Shown here: piece after piece, positions 52,001 to 61,485 of the stretch
Layout: the number at the start of each line of letters is the position of its first letter
How positions within the stretch are numbered: position 1 is the stretch's first letter
Assembly (NCBI GenBank): GCA_022072405.1
Contig: JAJVHX010000001.1
Coordinates: forward strand, 310,001-374,000
Direction of reading: 5' to 3'
DNA: 64,000 nucleotides
Origin: Phycisphaerae bacterium
GTDB taxonomy: Bacteria; Planctomycetota; Phycisphaerae; UBA1845; CAIVHJ01
Translations under genes and position numbers: made by a program
Notes under the pieces: model-generated
Seen by the model: only the letters and a program-made list of their open reading frames with translations
What the model was told of the DNA's origin: nothing
The model's database searches: none

Positions 52001-55000
52001 TTATTGAAATTTGCCAAATCTAAATGCCAAAGTCGGGAGTACGAGGAGATTGAGCACAGTTGAAGTAGCCAGGCCCCCCAGAATCACGATGGCCATCGGG
52101 TATTCGATTTCATGACCGGGTACGGAACCGGCGATTACCAAAGGCAGCAGTCCAAGCCCGGCACACAAAGCAGTCATTAAAATTGGCGATAACCGCTCTT
52201 GTGCGCCACGAATAATAAGATCGGTTCCGTAAGATTGACCTTCTTCATTGACCAGATGTTGATAATGGCTTATGAGCATAATGCCGTTCCTAGCAGCAAT
52301 ACCCAAAACTGTCACAAAACCAACGAGTGACCCTAACGACAATACTCCGCCTCCAATGAATGCTCCGATCATCCCTCCAAACAGTGCAAAGGGCAGAGTC
52401 ATGAATACCAGCAGCGCCAATCTCCAGGAACCAAAATCCACGTGCAACAGAAGCAAAATGCCGATTAGACAAAAACCAGAAAGGGCTAATAAATATCGTT
52501 GGGCAGCCTGACGTGCAGCATATTCGCCCAGAAATTCAGGATGATAACCACGATCAAAAGGGAGCTGTTTGACACGATTCTCGATGTCGCGGGCCACACT
52601 GCCCAAATCACGCCCCTTCACATTGCAGGTAATATCAATACGTCGGGAAGCGCCTTCCCGTTTGATTTGGTTGGGCGTGGGGACAATGGCCACCCGGGCT
52701 ACATCACGGAGTGGAACTTGTCCACCAGAGGGCAGATTGATTTGAAGCCGCCTAAGCGCGGATAAATCAGAGCGAATTGACTCATCTCCCCAAACAACAA
52801 CATCAAACACTTTTTGTTGTTCAAAGACCTCTCCAACTTTTTGGCCTTTGATCAGCGTTGTTGCTGCGTTGCGAATGTCGCCTGCCGTTAGGCCGAACAT
52901 TGCGGCAGCGTCGGGGCGTAGTTCCACAGCAATCTGTGGAACTTGCACCAGTGGTTCGACCTTCAGGTCGGCAACCCCATCTATATCTTTGATCGTACCA
53001 GCTATTTCCTGAGCTTTGGTACGGAGTACATCTAATTCTGGACCATAAACGCGAATGACGATGGTGGCACTGGCGCCGGTCAGGACTTCTTTGATTCGCT
53101 CCTTCAAGTAGGTCAGAACGTCACGAAACAGGCCGGGATAACCCATCACGACATCGTTGATTTTCGCAACGGTGGCATCGTAATCGACTTTGGGGTCAAT
53201 GCTGATCCATAATTCGGCAAAGTCAGGACCGACCACTTCATCTGCGACTTCCGCCCGGCCAATGTGTGAACCGAAACTGCGGACGCCGGGAATTGAGCGA
53301 AGCTCCTTACTGACCTCAATGGTGATTCGCCGAACCGCGTCCAAGGATGTGCCCGGTTTTTCAATCCAGTGCATTAAAAAATCGGTCTCTTTGAAATGCG
53401 GAAGATATTCTTCACCTAACAGTGGAATACTGGCACCACACACTATCATGGCCAGCACCAGCGACATAACAACCGCTTTGGGCCGAGCAATGAGGGGCGG
53501 AAGAATCGTGCGATAGATTTCTTTGAGCTTATTGACGAACCGCGACTCATGATGTTTTTCTTTGGCGCGCGGAAGAATGAGCAAACACATCGCGGGCGTG
53601 ACCGTCAGCGCTGTTAGTAGAGAAGCGAGAATGGCAAGAATGTAAGATAGTGCCAGAGGCCGGAAAAACGTCCCTGACAAACCTGGTAGAAAAAATACCG
53701 GAACGAAAACCAAAATGACAATCATACTGGCAAATACGACGGCGCTGCGGACTTCCAGGGAAGCATCAAAGACGACTTCAAATGCTGGCCTGGGTTTGGG
53801 CAGGAGTTTGTTTAACCGCAACCGTCGCGAAATGTTTTCGACGTCGATGATGGCATCATCTACCACTTCGCCGACCGCAATAACCAATCCCGCGAGGGTC
53901 ATCGTATTAATGGTCCCGCCGCGCAGGTACAAAACGACTGCTGCCCCCAGTAAAGAAAGCGGAATTGCGGTCAGGCTGATAAATCCGGTTCGCCAATCAG
54001 ATAGGAACGCAAACAATACGACGATCACCAGAATACAACCAATAATCATCGCCCGACTGAGATTGAAGAGCGAGGTTTCAATAAAGGTGGCTGGACGGAA
54101 AATAGTGGAATCTATCTCCACGTCTTTCAGGCCCGGTTTGAGTGCCTCCAGAGCGGCTTCAACATTGCGGGTGACATCGAGCGTGTTGCCCCAGGGTTGT
54201 TTCTCAACAATCAGCAGCAATCCTGGGCCATCGTTGATGACCGCATCGCCGATAGGTGGGGGATGGTCTTCGCGTACCTGGGAGATATCTCCTAAACGCA
54301 GGGGTGTACCATCTCTAAACACGACGACTGTTTGGGCTAAGTCCTCTGCCTCAATAATGGGTGAAATGTGGCGCACTGCCAATCGTTGATTGGGTGTGTC
54401 CACAAATCCACCGGTACTTAAGACCGTGGCATCTCCCGCCGCATGAATTACCTGATCCAGGGTCACATTGTGGGCTGCGAGCACATCGGGGTTCACAATC
54501 ACTTGAAATTGTCGATCCCGCTGACCCCAGATGGCTACATTGGCTACGCCGGGCACAGCCATCAAGCGAGGACGAATCGTCCACTTTGCCAAATCGGTCA
54601 GTTCCATCTGTGAAAGCGTTTTTGAGGAAACACCGATCTTGAGCGCTCGGCTAAGCGAAGAGAGCGGGGATAGAATCACTGGCGGATGAGCAACTGCCGG
54701 CAACCTCCCTGCCTCTATGGCTAACCTTTCCTGTACCAGTTGCCGGGCACGCATCAGGTCGGTGCCCTCTTCAAAAATGAGCACAATGGAAGACAAACCC
54801 ATGACGGACTTGGAACGAATGGTTTTGAGCCAACTTGTACCGTTCAGGGCATTTTCGAGCGGAACCGAAATCAAGCTCTCGACTTCCTCGGTCGATAAGC
54901 CCGGGCTTTCGGTTTGAATTTCAACCAGCGGCGGGGCAAATTCGGGAAAAACATCCAGTGGGATTTTGCGGGAAGTTTGAACACCACCAATGAGTAACAC

Positions 55001-55063
55001 GATCGCCAGTGCGACTACGATAATTCGCAATTTGAGAGATGAACCAACCAACCATCCAAGCAT
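52001..55063 (-). CDS. Heavy-metal RND efflux permease (CzcA/CusA family)
   Basis: This proton-driven inner-membrane pump exports metal ions with its adaptor and outer-membrane partners. The 1020-residue protein has 12 helices in RND order, large periplasmic loops after helices 1 and 7, and the helix-4 signature [16 protein letters not shown], which resembles the HME3-type rather than the CusA (AIGAMVDAAI) or CzcA (DFG-DGAV) signatures, so the ion is unclear. The N-terminal [19 protein letters not shown] and [13 protein letters not shown] segments are typical. The adaptor gene ends 55 bp upstream; this is the last gene of the operon. Confidence 0.92.
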   Translation of the reverse strand: MLGWLVGSSLKLRIIVVALAIVLLIGGVQTSRKIPLDVFPEFAPPLVEIQTESPGLSTEEVESLISVPLENALNGTSWLKTIRSKSVMGLSSIVLIFEEGTDLMRARQLVQERLAIEAGRLPAVAHPPVILSPLSSLSRALKIGVSSKTLSQMELTDLAKWTIRPRLMAVPGVANVAIWGQRDRQFQVIVNPDVLAAHNVTLDQVIHAAGDATVLSTGGFVDTPNQRLAVRHISPIIEAEDLAQTVVVFRDGTPLRLGDISQVREDHPPPIGDAVINDGPGLLLIVEKQPWGNTLDVTRNVEAALEALKPGLKDVEIDSTIFRPATFIETSLFNLSRAMIIGCILVIVVLFAFLSDWRTGFISLTAIPLSLLGAAVVLYLRGGTINTMTLAGLVIAVGEVVDDAIIDVENISRRLRLNKLLPKPRPAFEVVFDASLEVRSAVVFASMIVILVFVPVFFLPGLSGTFFRPLALSYILAILASLLTALTVTPAMCLLILPRAKEKHHESRFVNKLKEIYRTILPPLIARPKAVVMSLVLAMIVCGASIPLLGEEYLPHFKETDFLMHWIEKPGTSLDAVRRITIEVSKELRSIPGVRSFGSHIGRAEVADEVVGPDFAELWISIDPKVDYDATVAKINDVVMGYPGLFRDVLTYLKERIKEVLTGASATIVIRVYGPELDVLRTKAQEIAGTIKDIDGVADLKVEPLVQVPQIAVELRPDAAAMFGLTAGDIRNAATTLIKGQKVGEVFEQQKVFDVVVWGDESIRSDLSALRRLQINLPSGGQVPLRDVARVAIVPTPNQIKREGASRRIDITCNVKGRDLGSVARDIENRVKQLPFDRGYHPEFLGEYAARQAAQRYLLALSGFCLIGILLLLHVDFGSWRLALLVFMTLPFALFGGMIGAFIGGGVLSLGSLVGFVTVLGIAARNGIMLISHYQHLVNEEGQSYGTDLIIRGAQERLSPILMTALCAGLGLLPLVIAGSVPGHEIEYPMAIVILGGLATSTVLNLLVLPTLAFRFGKFQ

Positions 55064-55118
55064 TTGATTTCACGTCCATTCGCTCTCCCGACTTGTCGGG
55101 ATCGCAGCTCTATCCTAA

Positions 55119-56327
55119 TTAATGACCGACGCCGAATTCAGTACCAAACAACTCCGCCGCACCGATAGTAACAACCTGAGTATTCGGCTTGGGGCCACGG
55201 GATAATACTGCCTGATCGTTTAACACATATTCAATTTCAATGCGGCTTCGAGAATACTGATTTGCGCCGATTACCTCATAGACCCACGAATTGCCATAGA
55301 TATCGAAAACAATCGCCGACCAGGGAACGACCAGGCTTGTTTTTTCAGTCAGTGTCGGGATGATGGCGCCCACGCTTTCTCCAGGACGTAATTGAGCCTG
55401 GGAATTATCCAACTCGAAATACACATTGATCGTTGATGCGTTGAAATTAGCCGTCAACGGACCCGATATTTGTTTGGCATTACCAAGAATCGTATTGATA
55501 TCGGATCCCAATTTTTGAATAGAGACTCCGTTTTGAAAATTGAAATGTTTCGAGTCGCCTGCATAAACGGGCACGCGAATCCACATCCGATCCGTATTGA
55601 TCACTTCCGCTACGCTAATGCCAGTGGCGACGACTTGGCCAGGACAAGCCGGTAGTGATTGCAGGATCCCATCCAAGGGTGATTTCAACTCGATGACGGT
55701 GGCAGAATCAGCGGCGGTTGCATCCATGGATGATTTTAAAACCTGAAGACGGGATTGCGCCGAATTCAAATCCGCTCGGGCAAGATCCAATTCGGCACGA
55801 GCTTCCTCCGCTGCCTTGACGCTGCCGGCGTTTTCTTCTTTGAGCTTATCAGCCCGTTCGACTTTGACCTGGGCGGCATCCGCGCGGACCTGGGCATGAG
55901 CAACCTGTCCCTGGGCATCGATAATATCCGCCTGGGCCTGAAGCAGCCCCAGTCGTTCACTAGACAGTACAGGTACTAGACGGAACAGAATCTGATCTTT
56001 TTTGACCTGTTGCCCAATTGACGGAATATCGCCAGCCAGAAGTACCCCCGCAACCGGTGCTACCAGCATTGCCGATTGTCCAGGCGGAATCATGACCTCT
56101 CCGCCCAGCAGGCGAGTTCGCTGCATCGGTTTCATTTCCACAGGACGAACTTCGATCTTGAGTCGTTGTACTGCCTCGGGGGTTAACGTAATCAACGTCA
56201 ATTTATTTTCTGGAACACCGTTAGAAACCGAGGCCGGTGGGTTTTTGTGCTGGTCCTCTCCCTGGCTGATCGCAGCAAAAGGCAAAAAGATGAAAGCACA
56301 GCTCAGAAAAATATATTTTGATTTCAT
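55119..56327 (-). CDS. Periplasmic adaptor (membrane fusion protein) of the metal efflux pump
   Basis: The 402-residue protein has a signal peptide (IFLSCAFIFLPFAAISQG, cleavage near residue 22), a barrel-sandwich/lipoyl-like part (LVAPVAGVLLAGDIPSIGQQVKKDQ), a helical hairpin (about 125-195, LGLLQAQADIIDAQGQVAHAQ through SAQSRLQVL), the returning LKSPLDGILQSLPACPGQVV half, and C-terminal beta-barrel segments. This is the CusB/CzcB adaptor layout. It would bridge pump and TolC-like channel. It is preceded by a small lipoprotein gene by 24 bp. Confidence 0.9.
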   Translation of the reverse strand: MKSKYIFLSCAFIFLPFAAISQGEDQHKNPPASVSNGVPENKLTLITLTPEAVQRLKIEVRPVEMKPMQRTRLLGGEVMIPPGQSAMLVAPVAGVLLAGDIPSIGQQVKKDQILFRLVPVLSSERLGLLQAQADIIDAQGQVAHAQVRADAAQVKVERADKLKEENAGSVKAAEEARAELDLARADLNSAQSRLQVLKSSMDATAADSATVIELKSPLDGILQSLPACPGQVVATGISVAEVINTDRMWIRVPVYAGDSKHFNFQNGVSIQKLGSDINTILGNAKQISGPLTANFNASTINVYFELDNSQAQLRPGESVGAIIPTLTEKTSLVVPWSAIVFDIYGNSWVYEVIGANQYSRSRIEIEYVLNDQAVLSRGPKPNTQVVTIGAAELFGTEFGVGH

Positions 56328-56351
56328 ATCATGACTCCAGATTCCGGCAGA

Positions 56352-56507
56352 CTAAAGCAGATAAGCTGCCAGGCCCTGCAAGGCGTAATCCTGAAAAAAA
56401 GCAGCCAAGGAGTTTTCGGTCGGAACACAAGAAGCGGCTTGAAACAAAAAGCCCATACTTAATAGTGCAATTATTTTTTGGTGTCTCCTGTCTATTGCAA
56501 ATCTCAT
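56352..56507 (-). CDS. 51-residue lipoprotein between TolC and adaptor genes
   Basis: This short gene begins MRFAIDRRHQKIIALL and ends AAYLL. It has a basic N-terminus, a hydrophobic core (IIALLSMGFLFQ) and a lipobox ending in Cys27 (QAASC), leaving a mature lipid-anchored peptide of about 25 residues. Its ATG overlaps the TolC stop codon (ATGA), and AAGGAG precedes it; the adaptor gene follows after 24 bp. Coupling on both sides and a clean signal sequence argue that it is real. Its role is unknown; it may help assemble the tripartite pump. Confidence 0.75.
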   Translation of the reverse strand: MRFAIDRRHQKIIALLSMGFLFQAASCVPTENSLAAFFQDYALQGLAAYLL

Positions 56508-58027
56508 TTTGGTTCTCCTTGTTTTTCCTGCTCTGGCTCGGTTTGAATTTGCTGATGATCCGGCTGTTTGCCGCCCAAAGTGTTCTCCAGTTCTGCGAGA
56601 GAGATGGCATAATCTCGAAGCGCATCAATGTATTCCCGGCGGCGTTGAAAAAGGTCTTCCTGCAAATCGATCAGAATAAATGCGCTTTGCTGACCGCTAC
56701 GAAAAATTTCGGTTGCACCTTCCACGTTTTTTTGTGCCTGGGGCAAAACTTCCTGCTCAAAAAAACGAACACGGCGGCGCGTGTTTTCCACTGCCGTAGT
56801 CGTCTTAATGACTTCACTGGCGATTTGATCACACAGGTCCAGATATTCCTTGTTACGCTGGGTAACGCGAATTCTGGCCTTGGCAATCTGGGCTTGGTTC
56901 TGGTCCCAGATCGGCAGCGTAATGGTCAAGGAAGTCCCCAGCATAGTGTCAATGATTTGTCGTCGAGCGATATCTCTCTGGCCTCGTGATTGGATGGACG
57001 GTGCGGTAAGTTGACCGGCGGCAATTGAAGCTCTGGCTGTGTCAGCCAAGATGTTTCGCTTGGGCAGACCACGCTGTTCGGTTCGCTCAAAACTCGCCCC
57101 CACAGTAGCATCTGGAAAAATCATAAAATATTGACGGATTAATTCATCTTCAGCAGCGGTGACTTGTTTTTCGTTAGCCCGCGCATCCAGACGTGCACTG
57201 AGTGCCTGAATAATCAGAGGGGTACTATCCAATGGAACATCCGATGGATTAGGCAGTTGGTCGGATAGTTTCCAATGGCGATCATCGAGACTCATGCCTA
57301 GCAGGCGATTCAATTCGGTCTGTGTAGTCTGAATCTGCTGCTCAATTCTCAGAACTTCGAGATCGACATCGATAAGATTCGTATGGGCCAAACCAACATC
57401 AAAAGGACTGACTTCGCCGGCTTTCTGCTGCTTGCCGACCAGTTCATAAAATTCATTCGCCAATTGTCGGCTTTGACGGGCCGATTCGAGATTACGCTCC
57501 AAAGCCAGTAACTCATAGCAGCGGCTTTTGACTTCGGTCATCAGTTCAATGGCCCGATGGACGATTCGCAGTATCGTTGCTTCAAGCTCTGATTCGGCCA
57601 TGCGCCTGCGTATAGGAATCTGCCAAAGCTCGACAATGTTCTGAGCCAGCCCCAGGGTCAGTTCATTGCGTCCACCGCCTTCTGGAAAGCGCATCCCAAG
57701 AGTTAATGATGGGTTGGTAAGCAGTCCGGATTGAACCACATCAGCGCGCGAAACCCCGATTTCCAGAAACATTGATTGGAACTGGCGGTTGTTCAGCAGG
57801 CAGACCCGAACGGCTTCATCAACCGTTAGCTCATTTTTTAGCAATTCGTCAATTTTTTGACTGATGAGCTCTTCGATGGCAGGATCATAGACATCCTGGC
57901 TGCCAGTACGTTGGGAGATCATTTGTCCAGCTTGCTGGTAATCACCTTCCGGCTTGACCGTCGCACAGCCCAAAAGCGTGAGCGTACTGAAACCAAGTAG
58001 ATATAACGGAAATAAGCAACGAATCAT
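56504..58027 (-). CDS. TolC-family outer-membrane efflux lipoprotein
   Basis: The 507-residue protein has a lipoprotein signal with TLLGC at about residue 21 and two repeats of long helices and short strands, as in the TolC/CusC outer-membrane factor family (VDEAVRVCLLNNRQFQSMFLEIG near 70, LTLGMRFPEGGG, SLTITLPIWDQNQAQIAKARIRVTQRNKEYLD near 370). It forms the trimeric exit channel of the pump. It is the first gene of the four-gene efflux operon. A degraded gene fragment and two palindromes lie just upstream. Confidence 0.9.
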   Translation of the reverse strand: MIRCLFPLYLLGFSTLTLLGCATVKPEGDYQQAGQMISQRTGSQDVYDPAIEELISQKIDELLKNELTVDEAVRVCLLNNRQFQSMFLEIGVSRADVVQSGLLTNPSLTLGMRFPEGGGRNELTLGLAQNIVELWQIPIRRRMAESELEATILRIVHRAIELMTEVKSRCYELLALERNLESARQSRQLANEFYELVGKQQKAGEVSPFDVGLAHTNLIDVDLEVLRIEQQIQTTQTELNRLLGMSLDDRHWKLSDQLPNPSDVPLDSTPLIIQALSARLDARANEKQVTAAEDELIRQYFMIFPDATVGASFERTEQRGLPKRNILADTARASIAAGQLTAPSIQSRGQRDIARRQIIDTMLGTSLTITLPIWDQNQAQIAKARIRVTQRNKEYLDLCDQIASEVIKTTTAVENTRRRVRFFEQEVLPQAQKNVEGATEIFRSGQQSAFILIDLQEDLFQRRREYIDALRDYAISLAELENTLGGKQPDHQQIQTEPEQEKQGEPK

Positions 58028-58054
58028 CGGATCGCCTGATTAAAATCAAGAAGC

Positions 58055-58072
58055 CGCAGACTTTAGCTTGCG
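58055..58072. repeat. Dispersed palindrome, copy 6 (degenerate)
   Basis: CGCAGACTTTAGCTTGCG is a diverged member of the GCGGGCT-AA-AGCCCGC family (CTTTAG centre as in copy 1 read in reverse), 28 bp upstream of the TolC gene. Confidence 0.55.
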
Positions 58073-58115
58073 CGGATATTCGATTGGTGTGAGCACCACA
58101 TTATCAAAAGGGTCC

Positions 58116-58134
58116 GCACGGGTTAAACCCGCGG
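58116..58134. repeat. Dispersed palindrome, copy 7
   Basis: GCACGGGTTAAACCCGCGG has the inverted CGGGTT/AACCCG core of the family with a different inner pair. It lies between the TolC gene and the gene remnant. Confidence 0.6.
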
Positions 58135-58156
58135 CTTTTAAAAAACCGCGATATTA

Positions 58157-58321
58157 TTATTCGAATGAAATCATGTAACTGAGCTTGGCGCCGAAGTTGG
58201 GTCCTTCGCTCTCGCCGCCCAGGCCTATTTCGGTCGCCAAGCCGCTTTTTTGGTGCTCGGCAATTTCCCAATCGATACCCAGTTCACAACTGTGCTGATA
58301 ATACTTGGCTATTGAATGAGA
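58157..58321 (-). pseudogene. C-terminal remnant of a beta-barrel-like protein
   Basis: Reading the minus strand, 54 codons run from just after an in-frame TAA to a stop at 58157. They encode alternating strand-like segments (HSCELGIDWEIAEHQ, SGLATEIGLGG, NFGAKLSYMISFE) with the terminal aromatic expected of outer-membrane barrels. There is no start codon, signal sequence or N-terminal part, so it looks like the end of a deleted outer-membrane protein of the metal locus. The assignment is by composition only. Confidence 0.45.
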
Positions 58322-58432
58322 TTAGCCCTGGCAGTATTGTTGATAGTGCTATCATTCTGAACATTCAATTCTCCTTAATGCAAATCGATCTACTTCTCCA
58401 CAGGCGTGGTTTCTGAAACAATTCTCCTCCAC

Positions 58433-58954
58433 TTAATCTTTTTCGTCTTCATCTGTGTCGTCGTCATGTTCCCCTTCTTCGTGGTAGCGTCGTCCATCGG
58501 GAGTGTAGATGACCTCGTATCCCTGGCCATCCTTTTTGAAATGGGCTTCGTAGACAAAGAATGTCTTTTTCTCGAAATGAATCGAGGCGTCTTTGCCTGC
58601 TTCTTTTTCAATAGCTGCCTTGGCCGTCGCGGGAACCTTGTCCGCTGCAATCTTCTCTTCAATTTCCACTACGTCGCCGGCTTCAGTCACCAGACCGTCG
58701 ATTTTTCCTTCTGGCCCTTGCCATGAACCTTCATAGAACTTGTGGCCGTGCTCGATCTCTTCTGCAAACTCAGTGATTGTTGCAGCACCAGCCAGTTTTT
58801 TAAGGGCGGCCAATGCTACGGCTGGAACTTCAGCCTCTTTTACTTCACGTTCCGATTCCTGAATTTCTTTTTTCTCTTGAGCCCATACGAGTAAACCGCC
58901 TGCAAAAGCGATCAGGACAGTGCTTATGAAAATACAATTCTTTTTTCCGATCAT
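58433..58954 (-). CDS. Exported PepSY-like protein with acidic tail
   Basis: The 173-residue protein has a signal peptide (KKNCIFISTVLIAFAGGLLVWA, cleavage near residue 25), then two similar units beginning VPAVALAALKKLAG and VPATAKAAIEKEAG with a strand-rich GHKFYEGSW and FFVYEAHF each. This is the tandem PepSY-like pattern seen in periplasmic proteins next to metal regulators. The last 18 residues are almost all His, Glu and Asp, a plausible metal-binding tail. ATG 58954 with AGGAG upstream is preferred; 26 further codons are open upstream. It is divergent from the response regulator and shares its control region. Confidence 0.78.
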   Translation of the reverse strand: MIGKKNCIFISTVLIAFAGGLLVWAQEKKEIQESEREVKEAEVPAVALAALKKLAGAATITEFAEEIEHGHKFYEGSWQGPEGKIDGLVTEAGDVVEIEEKIAADKVPATAKAAIEKEAGKDASIHFEKKTFFVYEAHFKKDGQGYEVIYTPDGRRYHEEGEHDDDTDEDEKD

Positions 58955-59077
58955 GGTCTGCTCCTGTTCTGTAGCGAACGTTACAGCGGATGGTTTATGA
59001 ATCGATCGCGCGCCGATTATCGCCACGATCATTTTTGGGCTATGATATAAAAGTACTTACTCAGCCAGCATTACATC

Positions 59078-59099
59078 AAGATGACAAATTTGTAATCTT
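59078..59099. promoter_or_regulatory. CusR/CopR-like copper box
   Basis: The 22-bp dyad AAGATGACAA-AT-TTGTAATCTT differs from a perfect palindrome at one pair and closely matches the published CusR/CopR box pattern AAAATGACAA-NN-TTGTCATTTT. It lies between the divergent PepSY-like gene and the response regulator, 89 bp before the latter's start, so it could control both directions. Confidence 0.65.
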
Positions 59100-59188
59100 T
59101 AGGATTATTCGAGAATATGATTGCCGGGGTAAAGTAGTCGTATACTTAACATTTTGGAGCGAAAAGCATTAACAGTAGGTGACCAGAG

Positions 59189-59866
59189 ATGCGGGTTTTG
59201 GTGATAGAAGATGAGCCTGGCGTTTCGTCCTTTCTAAAAAAAGGATTCCGAGAAGCATCACATGTAGTTGATGAGGCGGACAATGGTATCGATGGTCTGC
59301 ATCTGGCCAGTACCGAACCTTACGATATGATTGTTTTAGATTTGATGCTTCCTGGCAAAGATGGTTTTTCCGTTCTAAAAGAACTTCGCAGCAACGAAAT
59401 TACCACACCGGTCATCTGTCTCACAGCGCGAGATGGGGTGAATGATCGGGTCAAGGGGTTGGATTTAGGCGCTGATGATTACCTGGCTAAGCCATTTAGT
59501 TTTTCGGAACTGATGGCCCGAATGCGTGCCTTGCAACGTAGAGGCGAGCGATTGACTGCCAATCCCATCGTAGTTGCCGACCTGACAGTTGACGTGGCTA
59601 CCAGACATGTTCATCGCAATGGCAATCGAATTGACCTGTCGCATAATGAATATGCCCTGTTGGAATTGATGATTCGCAACGCTGGGCATGTGCTTTCTCG
59701 TACCATGCTGTTGGAGCATGTCTGGGATATGAACCAGGACCCACTGACTAACGTGGTGGACGTGCATATCAATCGTCTGCGTAAGAAAATCGATCATGGT
59801 TTTGACCACCCGCTCATTCACACCATCCGAGGCGTTGGTTATGTTCTCCGGGAAACCGAAAATTAG
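59189..59866 (+). CDS. OmpR-family response regulator of the metal island
   Basis: The 225-residue protein has a receiver domain (acidic pair Glu7/Asp8, phospho-acceptor Asp51 in IVLDLMLP, Thr in CLTARD, Lys in YLAKPFS) and a winged-helix DNA-binding domain (NEYALLELMIRNAGHVLSRTMLL, VVDVHINRLRKKID, IRGVGYVL). Sequence and setting point to the CusR/CopR group that activates metal efflux genes. The kinase gene overlaps its 3' end by 26 bp. A CusR-like box lies in its own upstream region, which suggests autoregulation. Confidence 0.92.
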   Translation: MRVLVIEDEPGVSSFLKKGFREASHVVDEADNGIDGLHLASTEPYDMIVLDLMLPGKDGFSVLKELRSNEITTPVICLTARDGVNDRVKGLDLGADDYLAKPFSFSELMARMRALQRRGERLTANPIVVADLTVDVATRHVHRNGNRIDLSHNEYALLELMIRNAGHVLSRTMLLEHVWDMNQDPLTNVVDVHINRLRKKIDHGFDHPLIHTIRGVGYVLRETEN

Positions 59867-61268
59867 CGGTTTTGGAAAAACGATCGGGGCTCGACTGACG
59901 TGGTGGGGGACCCTGACGATGCTGACCGTGTGCACGCTGGTTTGCGCATTGGTTTATGTTGCCGTTTATATTTCATTGCATCGCGAAGTGGATCGATTTT
60001 TGATCGGTGAAGTTCATGAATTTATGGCCATTGTGGACGACGAGTCCTGGAACCTGGCTGAAGCCCAGGAGGAAATTCGTTTTCAATTGGGTAGTCGTGC
60101 AGAAGCAGATTTAAGTTTTCGCATCCTGGATCAGGATAAAAATGTTCTGCTGAGCAGCCATGAAACGGACCCTTTGCGTGTCAGTTCAGATGTTGAGATT
60201 TCCCAGGTCAGTCCGGTTGATTCGATATTTATCACTACACCTAAAAACAGATCAGGACATTCGTTGCGTGTTTGTTCTGTGGGCTATCAGCGACCTGATG
60301 GCAGGACCTATATTGCCCAGGCAGGTTATGTTCTGGATTTGATTGGCGCCTCGCTGGCCAAGCTGCGCATGCTCTGTATTTTTGCAATCCTCGTAGGCGC
60401 TGTTTTATCGATCATTGGTGGTCGAATTCTAGCCCGCCGGATTCTGGCTCCTGTTCAAGCCATGACCCTTGCGGCTCAGCAGATTGGTGCTCAGCGATTG
60501 TCGGAGAGGCTTCCCAGATCAGGAAATGGCGATGAGCTGGATCAACTGTCAGAGACCTTGAATCAATTGATGGAGCGAATTGAAAAGCATGTACAGCAAA
60601 TGCAACAATTTACTGCCGATGCTTCACATGAATTGCGTACTCCGCTGGCAGCGCTGCGCGGCAATGCCGAAGTAGCCTTGACTCGAAACCGGTCAGCAGA
60701 AGAATTGAGGAAAGTATTGGAAGACAGTATTGAGCATTATGACCGATTGACCAAGATCGCCGATGATTTGTTGCTGTTGGCCCGTGCAGATGCCGGTTGT
60801 CTACCACTCAATCGGCAACCCATGCGGTTGGAACAAGCGGTTGCAGATGTGGTCGATTTGTATAAACCGCTGGCGAGCGAACATGGAATTGAATTGACAT
60901 CGACCACCCCTGTCGAAACCTGGGTAAATGCTGATGGTTCACTAATTCGTCAACTGATCTGTAATTTGGTAGACAATGGCATCAAGTACGCCGGTTCCGG
61001 GAAAAAAATACAGGTATTTACATCCAGCGAAAATGGAACTGCCAAGCTAACCGTGACTGACGATGGTCCTGGGGTTTCTCCAGAGCATTTGGCTCATATT
61101 TTTGACCGTTTCTATCGGGCCGATCGCGCCAGGACCGGTCGTAGTCAGGGTGGAGCTGGCCTGGGGCTGTCAATCTGTCGTACAATTGCGGAAGCCCATG
61201 ACGGTAATCTTATGATTACCAGTGAATCAGGATGCGGAACCACAGTTGTCCTTATGTTGCCCAAATGA
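59841..61268 (+). CDS. Heavy-metal sensor histidine kinase (CusS-like)
   Basis: The 475-residue protein has two membrane helices (about 20-45 and 170-195) around a periplasmic sensor of about 120 residues. It continues with a HAMP linker, a phosphoacceptor domain with His263 in ASHELRTPLAALRG, and an ATPase domain (N box NLVDNGIKYA, G1 DDGPGVS, FDRFYRAD, G2 GAGLGLSI). It follows the regulator with a 26-bp overlap; ATG 59841 is preferred over an earlier in-frame start at 59796. The sensor part has few Met, Cys or His residues, so the ion sensed is not obvious. Confidence 0.92.
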   Translation: MFSGKPKISGFGKTIGARLTWWGTLTMLTVCTLVCALVYVAVYISLHREVDRFLIGEVHEFMAIVDDESWNLAEAQEEIRFQLGSRAEADLSFRILDQDKNVLLSSHETDPLRVSSDVEISQVSPVDSIFITTPKNRSGHSLRVCSVGYQRPDGRTYIAQAGYVLDLIGASLAKLRMLCIFAILVGAVLSIIGGRILARRILAPVQAMTLAAQQIGAQRLSERLPRSGNGDELDQLSETLNQLMERIEKHVQQMQQFTADASHELRTPLAALRGNAEVALTRNRSAEELRKVLEDSIEHYDRLTKIADDLLLLARADAGCLPLNRQPMRLEQAVADVVDLYKPLASEHGIELTSTTPVETWVNADGSLIRQLICNLVDNGIKYAGSGKKIQVFTSSENGTAKLTVTDDGPGVSPEHLAHIFDRFYRADRARTGRSQGGAGLGLSICRTIAEAHDGNLMITSESGCGTTVVLMLPK

Positions 61269-61335
61269 ATGCTATCATCAGAAATGCTTAATGAGTTGGT
61301 TATTCAATCAGACACTTCAAATAAAAACCATAGAC

Positions 61336-61360
61336 CTGCTGTCCCAAAACTGTCCCAATT
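61336..61360 (+). repeat. 25-bp island-border direct repeat, right
   Basis: This repeat is identical over 25 bp to 51927-51951. It lies 126 bp inside the candidate attR and 67 bp after the sensor kinase stop. Confidence 0.9.
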
Positions 61361-61485
61361 CGGGAGTATCATAAGGGCACTCTTAGTAACTCATGGTAAC
61401 GCTCTTGTTCTCCGAAATAGCTTGGAATGCAATGGTTTATGGAATAACCTGCAATTAGGCTTTATTGGGAAAGGGCGATGTCAAA

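Larger units (their letters stand above)
58028..58432. other. Intergenic region with palindromes and gene remnant
   Basis: This region lies between the PepSY-like gene and the TolC gene, both on the minus strand. It holds two palindrome-family copies (58055-58072, 58116-58134) and the remnant at 58157-58321. I see no terminator for the PepSY-like gene, so read-through into the efflux operon is possible. Confidence 0.45.
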
